Assembly: GCA_002331565.1 (NCBI GenBank)
Contig: DCZC01000038.1
Coordinates: 2,092 to 12,692 of the forward strand
Length of the DNA stretch: 10,601 nt
From: Gemmatimonas sp. UBA2094
GTDB taxonomy: Bacteria > Gemmatimonadota > Gemmatimonadetes > Gemmatimonadales > Gemmatimonadaceae
Reading direction: 5' to 3'
Position 1 is the stretch's first letter. Each line of letters begins with the position of its first letter. The position numbers and the translations under genes were made by a program. The notes beneath the pieces were generated by a model. It worked only from the letters and a program-made list of their open reading frames with translations, was not told the DNA's origin and searched no databases. Shown here in pieces: positions 6,962 through 10,601 of this stretch.

Positions 6962-6967
6962 CTCCCT
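6962..6967 (-). promoter_or_regulatory. Ribosome binding site of the peptidase gene
   Basis: AGGGAG six bases before ATG 6955. It decides this start against the longer open frame reaching 7126, whose extra residues would place the lipoprotein signal internally. Confidence 0.7.
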
Positions 6968-7017
6968 GATGGGGCATTCGCGGGGGGACCGGGCTGCTAC
7001 CCTGCCCCACCCGCGCG

Positions 7018-7046
7018 ACGTTACGACGCGCTCGCCCCCTCCGCAA
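7018..7046 (-). promoter_or_regulatory. Candidate promoter of the peptidase/DUF6438 operon
   Basis: On the minus strand TTGCGG (complement of 7041-7046) and TAACGT (complement of 7018-7023) are separated by exactly 17 bases, the usual sigma-70 spacing, and would give a leader of about 55 bases before ATG 6955. The -10 match is poor (three of six), so this is a candidate only. It lies downstream of the tRNA terminator, so the operon needs its own promoter in this gap. Confidence 0.35.
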
Positions 7047-7127
7047 GGTGCCGTTGGGGGCACTGGGGTGGGTGATCGTAACTGCAAACCGCAGCAAGTT
7101 CGATGCCCTGCAGGCAGACAAACCAAC

Positions 7128-7161
7128 GGGGGCTGGTCAGTCTGCTGACTGACCAGCCCCC
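7128..7161 (-). terminator. Hairpin terminator after tRNA-Ala
   Basis: A perfect 14-bp inverted repeat (7128-7141 with 7148-7161) closes a six-base loop. It begins ten bases after the tRNA 3' end in the direction of tRNA transcription. On the minus strand it is followed by a moderately T-rich GTTGGTTTGTCT and not by a pure T-run, so it may be a 3' processing stop as well as a terminator. It separates the tRNA from the peptidase operon. Confidence 0.75.
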
Positions 7162-7171
7162 TTCGGACCAG

Positions 7172-7244
7172 TGGAGCGTATCGGGATCGAACCGATGACC
7201 CCCTGCTTGCAAAGCAGGTGCTCTCCCAGCTGAGCTAACGCCCC
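7172..7244 (-). tRNA. tRNA-Ala (anticodon UGC)
   Basis: The 73-base gene begins GGGGCGTTAGCTCAG on the minus strand. It has a seven-pair acceptor stem (GGGGCGT with ACGCTCC, one G-T pair), a canonical D-arm, the anticodon TGC at 7211-7209 in a CTTTGCAAG loop, and a T-arm with GGTTCGATCC. The discriminator is A. The 3' CCA is not encoded (the next bases are CTG), so it must be added by CCA transferase. It stands alone, between the actF terminator and its own hairpin terminator; it is not in a visible rRNA operon. Confidence 0.96.
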
Positions 7245-7320
7245 GTACACCGAAATATGCGCAATTCCCCCGCCAAGGTATAGGGAGAGTGCGGGCGTGG
7301 GCTGCTGCCCACGTCACGCA
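7245..7320. promoter_or_regulatory. Leader/promoter gap of tRNA-Ala
   Basis: These 76 bases separate the act operon terminator from the tRNA and should hold the tRNA promoter on the minus strand. An AT-rich CATATTTC (complement of 7252-7259) lies at the right place for a -10 element. I see no good -35 at 16-18 bases. A 7-bp stem with a TGCT loop (7296-7313) sits beside the larger terminator hairpin. Confidence 0.3.
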
Positions 7321-7356
7321 AAACGGGGCGGACACCGCGTGGTGTCCGCCCCGTTT
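7321..7356 (-). terminator. Intrinsic terminator of the act operon
   Basis: A perfect 16-bp inverted repeat (7321-7336 with 7341-7356) with a four-base loop starts 18 bases after the actF stop. On the minus strand the stem ends in GTTTT, a short T-run as expected for rho-independent termination. One bulged base would extend the pairing by about five more pairs. Confidence 0.88.
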
Positions 7357-7374
7357 GCGTTGTGCGCGCTGCGC

Positions 7375-8706
7375 TTACTCGTGGGCGGGTAGCGGTTCCA
7401 TGGTCTTCGCATCCACCGGCACCTGCACTTCGTCCTTGAACGGCGTGGTCATCATGAACACGCGCATTTTGGGGAAGGCGTCCATGAAGCTGAAGTAGCA
7501 GAAGGCCCACATGCCGAGGAAGCCGATCGTGGTACCGATCTCCTGAAGCCCGAACGGCAGGCTGGTGGCCTCGCCGTAGATGCTCGGATAGATCTCGATG
7601 TAGCGGTGGAGGTACACGCCGATGAGGCTGCACACCGCGAAGATCACGAACGTGGGCAGGTACATCTTGGCGGCCTTCGAGATGAGCCCGAAGAACGGGA
7701 GCACGAAGCCGAAGATGGGGATGAGCTGCGTGACGGGCTTCCACACACCGGAGAGGCGCAGGCGGTAGAAGTGCGTTTCTTCGGGCATGTTGCCGTACCA
7801 GATCACCAGGTACTGCGAGAAGCTGATGTAACCCACGAACGCCGTGAAGGCAAAGCAGAGCTTACCCAGGTCCCACAGCTGGTCCATGGTGGTGACGTCC
7901 CTCATGTCCAGCTGGTTGCGCCACCACATGGTAAGCAGCGATAGCAGCATGATCATGTTGACCCAGCCGGTCATGAACACGATCCACGCGTACATGGTCT
8001 GCTGGAAATGGAGCGAGATGGTCATGGAGTAATCCCATGCCATGAAACACCAGCCGATCACGAACGCCATGGCCACGGCCACGGCCAGTTTGCCCTGCGC
8101 GCTGTGCTGCGTGTGCAGCTCGCGACGCTCGTCGCCCGACCAGGCGGCGCGCATCTTGGCGCGGAGGCCGGCCGCCCACTTCGCTCCCCCCTCGGGGAGG
8201 ACGGCGACGTCCATCTTGACCGAGTTCCAGACGAACATGCCCTGGATCACGGTGATGGCGCCGAAGAAGAACAGGCCGCGGAGGAGGAACCACGTGTTGT
8301 TCAGGTACGCGGTCTTCTCTTCCGTTGGAATGGCCTCACGGCCGCGGAACGTGAAGATGTGGTCGCCGCTGAAGAACAGGATGGCGATGAGGATGACGAA
8401 CGCCACCGGCACGAAGGCGTAGAAGCCTTCGGCGAAGCGCACGATGGGGCGCGACCAGCGCGCCGTCACGATGCGCTGCACGGCGGCGAACGCGGTGCCG
8501 GCGGTAGAGATCACGGCAAAGTACGTCCAATTGTATTGGAGTGCCTGCCAGGCGCGATCGGGGTTGGTGAACAACCCCATGACGAACACGCCAATGCCGA
8601 CCAGTGCCGCGATGAGCGCCGCCGTCTTCAGCCCCGCCGGAACCGACTTGCCGGAGAGACGACGCGCGAACTCCTCACGCGTCGGGTAGTGATAGTGCTG
8701 GCTCAC
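7375..8706 (-). CDS. actF: Alternative complex III subunit ActF (NrfD-like quinol-binding membrane protein)
   Basis: A 443-residue polytopic inner-membrane protein. About ten hydrophobic helices are visible (roughly 27-46, 60-80, 98-113, 138-160, 205-225, 236-262, 282-304, 326-346, 349-370, 388-408), the topology of the NrfD/PsrC-like subunits ActC and ActF. Features typical of ActF include WDYSMTISLHFQQTMYAWIVF, which lies at the periplasmic face in related complexes, and FSQYLVIWYGNMPEET. ActF is part of the menaquinol-oxidising membrane core of ACIII, which transfers electrons to cytochrome c or directly to an oxidase. The start is GTG at 8706-8704, sharing one base with the TAG of actE (TAGTG), with AAGGAG eight bases upstream inside actE. 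It is the last gene of the operon: a strong terminator follows and no oxidase gene comes after it. Confidence 0.93.
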   Translation of the reverse strand: MSQHYHYPTREEFARRLSGKSVPAGLKTAALIAALVGIGVFVMGLFTNPDRAWQALQYNWTYFAVISTAGTAFAAVQRIVTARWSRPIVRFAEGFYAFVPVAFVILIAILFFSGDHIFTFRGREAIPTEEKTAYLNNTWFLLRGLFFFGAITVIQGMFVWNSVKMDVAVLPEGGAKWAAGLRAKMRAAWSGDERRELHTQHSAQGKLAVAVAMAFVIGWCFMAWDYSMTISLHFQQTMYAWIVFMTGWVNMIMLLSLLTMWWRNQLDMRDVTTMDQLWDLGKLCFAFTAFVGYISFSQYLVIWYGNMPEETHFYRLRLSGVWKPVTQLIPIFGFVLPFFGLISKAAKMYLPTFVIFAVCSLIGVYLHRYIEIYPSIYGEATSLPFGLQEIGTTIGFLGMWAFCYFSFMDAFPKMRVFMMTTPFKDEVQVPVDAKTMEPLPAHE

Positions 8707-9518
8707 TAGTGCTTCTCCTTGGCCGCGCCACCTTCGGCGGGAGCGCCGAGGTGCAGCTTACGCATGGTGTCGTTCTCGTTCAGACCCTTGTAGGTGGCCG
8801 AGTTGATGTTCGGCGACCCGGGCGTGGGCTGCTGCGTGGGCTTCACGAACGGTGCCGGCTTGGTGGGCGCCGTCTGGGTGGGCCCCGGCACCGTGGTGCC
8901 GTTCTGACCGGGGTAGCCGATGAGCGTGGTGTCGGCGCTGCCCTTCTGCAGCGTGCGCACGTAGTTCACGACGTCCCAGCGGTCGAGGTCTTCGATACGG
9001 TTGTAGCTGGGCATGATGCCACGACCGTTGCGGAGCATGCCCCAGATGTAGCCGTCGGTACGCCCCTTGGCGGACTCTGTGAGCAGGCTTGGGCTGTAGC
9101 CGTAGGCCGGATTCACCTTCTTGAGGCCACCGTTGCCGTCGCCGGCCACGCCGTGGCAGACCGCGCAGTTGATCTGGTAGTACTTCTTGCCGTTGGCCAG
9201 CGACGCGTCGGACGACGGCGTCGGATTGGGGAGCGGCGAGAAGCTGTCGATCACCTGCGGCAGCGGCTGGTAGCCGATCTGCCAGGCGCCCACGCGCACG
9301 CCCTGCACCGGCACCGAGAACTGCGGGTTGCCGCGCGGCGGTGTGAGCGAGTCGGCGTCATTCTGCGACACCGACTCCCACGGCTCGATGCGGGGCTGGT
9401 TCTTGAAATCCGTGAACCACGTGCACGCGCCCAACGAGAGCGGCAGTGCGATGGCCACCGAGGCGCGGAGCGCCCGCGAAACGGCTGCTGGCATGAGGTT
9501 GGAAGTCTCAGGCTTCAC
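8706..9518 (-). CDS. actE: Alternative complex III subunit ActE (monohaem cytochrome c lipoprotein)
   Basis: From GTG 9518 the protein has 270 residues. This start has a perfect AGGAGG six bases upstream (9525-9530) and overlaps actD by 11 bases; the internal ATG at 9494 has no comparable site. Residues 1-32 form a lipoprotein signal ending SLGAC (Cys32). The early mature part (RIEPWESV, QGVRVGAWQIGYQPLP) is typical of ActE. One haem c site CAVCH (C118, C121, H122) and a likely axial Met169 in RGIMPSY define a class I cytochrome c domain to about residue 192. A Pro/Thr-rich linker (about 203-240) and a charged tail follow. In ACIII this subunit is anchored on the periplasmic side and passes electrons on from the complex. 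Confidence 0.93.
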   Translation of the reverse strand: MKPETSNLMPAAVSRALRASVAIALPLSLGACTWFTDFKNQPRIEPWESVSQNDADSLTPPRGNPQFSVPVQGVRVGAWQIGYQPLPQVIDSFSPLPNPTPSSDASLANGKKYYQINCAVCHGVAGDGNGGLKKVNPAYGYSPSLLTESAKGRTDGYIWGMLRNGRGIMPSYNRIEDLDRWDVVNYVRTLQKGSADTTLIGYPGQNGTTVPGPTQTAPTKPAPFVKPTQQPTPGSPNINSATYKGLNENDTMRKLHLGAPAEGGAAKEKH

Positions 9519-10008
9519 GACGAACCTCCTCAGCGCCGGCATGGCGCAGAAGGTCTTCCGCCGCGGAGGCCTTGTTGGCGTCGCACGCCACGAACACACC
9601 GAAGTGGCCCGAGGAGAAGCGATCGTCGTAGCCGACCGTGGTGGTCAGGCGCGGGACACGGGAGTTGATGAACATGCCGGCGACCGTGGACAGCGCGCCG
9701 ACGAGCACCATCACTTCGAAGCCGATGATCGTGTACGGGATCCACGACGCGATGGCCTTGCCGCCCGTGACAAGCGGCCAGTAGTTCGACGACCAGATCG
9801 CGATCCAGTAGCCGAAGCTCACGCCGAGCAACCCACCGATGAGCGTGAAGCGACGGACCACGCTGTTCGGGCCCGCAATCGCATCATCCAGCTCGTGGCG
9901 GATGGTGGGCGAGTACACGGTGACGTCGCCCAACTTGTTCTTTTTGAGCTCCTCGATGGCCGTGACGGTCGCATCGAGGTGATGGAAAACACCCAGCACG
10001 CCCTGCAT
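9508..10008 (-). CDS. actD: Alternative complex III subunit ActD (DUF3341 membrane protein)
   Basis: A 166-residue protein from ATG 10008, which shares one base with the TGA of actC (TGATG); an AGGG-type site (complement of 10017-10020) lies upstream inside actC. The N-terminal 1-50 is a soluble alpha/beta piece (GVFHHLDATVTAIEELK) typical of DUF3341. Two membrane helices follow (about 55-72 and 91-113) with a short loop between them. The C-terminal part from about 120 is soluble and ends in a GHFGVFVACDANKASAAEDL segment and a charged tail. Its length is in the normal range for ActD (about 160-180). ActD binds no cofactor; it is a structural subunit beside the quinol-binding subunits. It overlaps actE by 11 bases, so translation is probably coupled. 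Confidence 0.92.
   Translation of the reverse strand: MQGVLGVFHHLDATVTAIEELKKNKLGDVTVYSPTIRHELDDAIAGPNSVVRRFTLIGGLLGVSFGYWIAIWSSNYWPLVTGGKAIASWIPYTIIGFEVMVLVGALSTVAGMFINSRVPRLTTTVGYDDRFSSGHFGVFVACDANKASAAEDLLRHAGAEEVRREA
9525..9530 (-). promoter_or_regulatory. Strong ribosome binding site selecting the GTG start of actE
   Basis: AGGAGG, complementary to the 16S rRNA 3' end, lies inside the end of actD and six bases before GTG 9518. It is the strongest Shine-Dalgarno in the window and decides the GTG over the ATG at 9494. Confidence 0.75.
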
Positions 10009-10601
10009 CAGTGGTGCCCTCCGTGGCCGTGCGAGTTCTTGAAGCGCGGCGTCACGATTTCCTTGAGCTCCATGATGGCCATCACGGGCATCTGCTTCAC
10101 GAAGAGCAGGAACCACATGAAGAACCACCCGAACGAGCCGACGAGGAACGACATGTCGATCCAGCTGGGGGTGTAGCTACCCCACTGCCAGGGCTCGAAC
10201 TCGTGCGAGAGCGACGGCACCACAATCACGAAGCGCTCGAACCACATACCGAGGTTGATGAACAGCGAGAGGACGAACAGCCATGCCGGATTGCGGCGGA
10301 GCTTCTGCGACCAGAGCGACATGGGCAGCGCCATGTTGCAGAGGAGCATGATCCACGCGGCCCACCACCACTGTCCGAACACGCGGTTCCAGAAAAACTC
10401 CTGCTCCGCCCGCACGCTGCTGTACCAGGCGATGAAGAATTCGATGAGATACGCGCAGCCGACCACCATCGAGGTGAAGAGCACGACCTTGGCGGTCGCG
10501 TCGAGGTGGTTGAGCGTGATGTAGTGCTCGAGCTTGAACCACTTGCGCATGGGGATGGCGATCGTCCACACCATCGCGAAGCCGGAGAAGATGGCACCGG
10601 C
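10008..10601 (-). CDS. actC: Alternative complex III subunit ActC (NrfD-like), partial (N-terminus outside window)
   Basis: The frame is open to the right edge and encodes the last 197 residues of a protein usually about 430-500 long. Visible family features are AGAIFSGFAM, the loop LEHYITLNHLDATAKVVL, an EFFIAWYS helix, NMALPMSLWSQKLRRNP, and FERFVIVVPSLSHEF; the last helix ends near MPVMAIMELKE. About five membrane helices are in view. ActC is the larger NrfD-like subunit and carries the quinol site next to the ActB iron-sulfur subunit. The C-terminus is short and His-rich (HGHGGHH). The internal ATG at 10574 is not the start, since homologous sequence continues upstream of it. The next gene upstream should be actB, outside the window. 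Confidence 0.93.
   Translation of the reverse strand, partial: AGAIFSGFAMVWTIAIPMRKWFKLEHYITLNHLDATAKVVLFTSMVVGCAYLIEFFIAWYSSVRAEQEFFWNRVFGQWWWAAWIMLLCNMALPMSLWSQKLRRNPAWLFVLSLFINLGMWFERFVIVVPSLSHEFEPWQWGSYTPSWIDMSFLVGSFGWFFMWFLLFVKQMPVMAIMELKEIVTPRFKNSHGHGGHH

Noticed and set aside
4487..7075. Long plus-strand open frames of about 280-360 codons opposite the peptidase gene
   Set aside because: All are antisense shadows of the modular lipoprotein; they are rich in Arg, His and Gly and show no recognisable motif, signal or ribosome site.
2749..7244. Genomic island integrated at tRNA-Ala
   Set aside because: No integrase was seen, and I found no duplicate of the tRNA 3' end flanking the peptidase unit (the best match, near 4134, is only about ten bases and lies inside a gene).
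7296..7313. Additional 7-bp hairpin (TGCT loop) as an independent terminator
   Set aside because: It is short, has no T-run on either strand and stands beside a far stronger terminator; kept only as a note in the tRNA leader entry.
1..10601. CRISPR array, insertion sequence or prophage
   Set aside because: No regularly spaced direct repeats, no transposase or phage-type frames and no terminal inverted repeats with target duplications were found; the only DNA-level inverted repeats fit terminators.

Overview
This is a GC-rich bacterial chromosome segment, most likely from a Gemmatimonadota relative. The assignment is an inference from three things: an alternative complex III (Act) operon, a COG3375-type acetyltransferase next to an N-succinylamino-acid-racemase-like MenC, and a long lipoprotein built from Big_2, PPC and CARDB-like modules. 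No taxonomic marker in the window settles it.

Layout: (1) 1-515, minus: the 5' part of a Tat-exported M19 (membrane dipeptidase)-like protein that lacks the usual N-terminal metal ligands. (2) 615-2667, plus: a GNAT acetyltransferase followed by an enolase-superfamily OSBS/NSAR enzyme with a complete set of catalytic residues. The pair resembles the N-succinyl-amino-acid racemisation module more than an isolated menaquinone gene. (3) 2749-6955, minus: a compact three-gene unit with 4-bp stop/start overlaps, in which every product carries an export signal. The order is a 1083-residue modular zinc-metallopeptidase lipoprotein, a DUF6438 lipoprotein, then an orphan 114-residue secreted protein. 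(4) 7172-7244, minus: tRNA-Ala(UGC), followed by a strong hairpin and separated by a second hairpin from the operon upstream. (5) 7375-10601, minus: the distal half of the ACIII operon, actC(partial)-actD-actE-actF, with short overlaps and an intrinsic terminator directly after actF.

How the parts work together: ActC-F are the membrane quinol-oxidising and c-type cytochrome subunits of the menaquinol:electron-acceptor oxidoreductase that replaces cytochrome bc1. The peptidase unit probably acts at the cell surface or in the periplasm, with its three products made in coupled amounts; its substrate is unknown. The GNAT/NSAR pair probably handles N-acylated amino acids in the cytoplasm. The respiratory and tRNA parts are ordinary core genome. 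The 1-6955 part is more variable, and the peptidase/DUF6438/orphan unit is the least explained piece.

No CRISPR array, insertion sequence, integrase or phage gene was seen. No gene-free stretch exceeds 300 bases; the largest gap, 6956-7171, holds a candidate promoter and the tRNA terminator.
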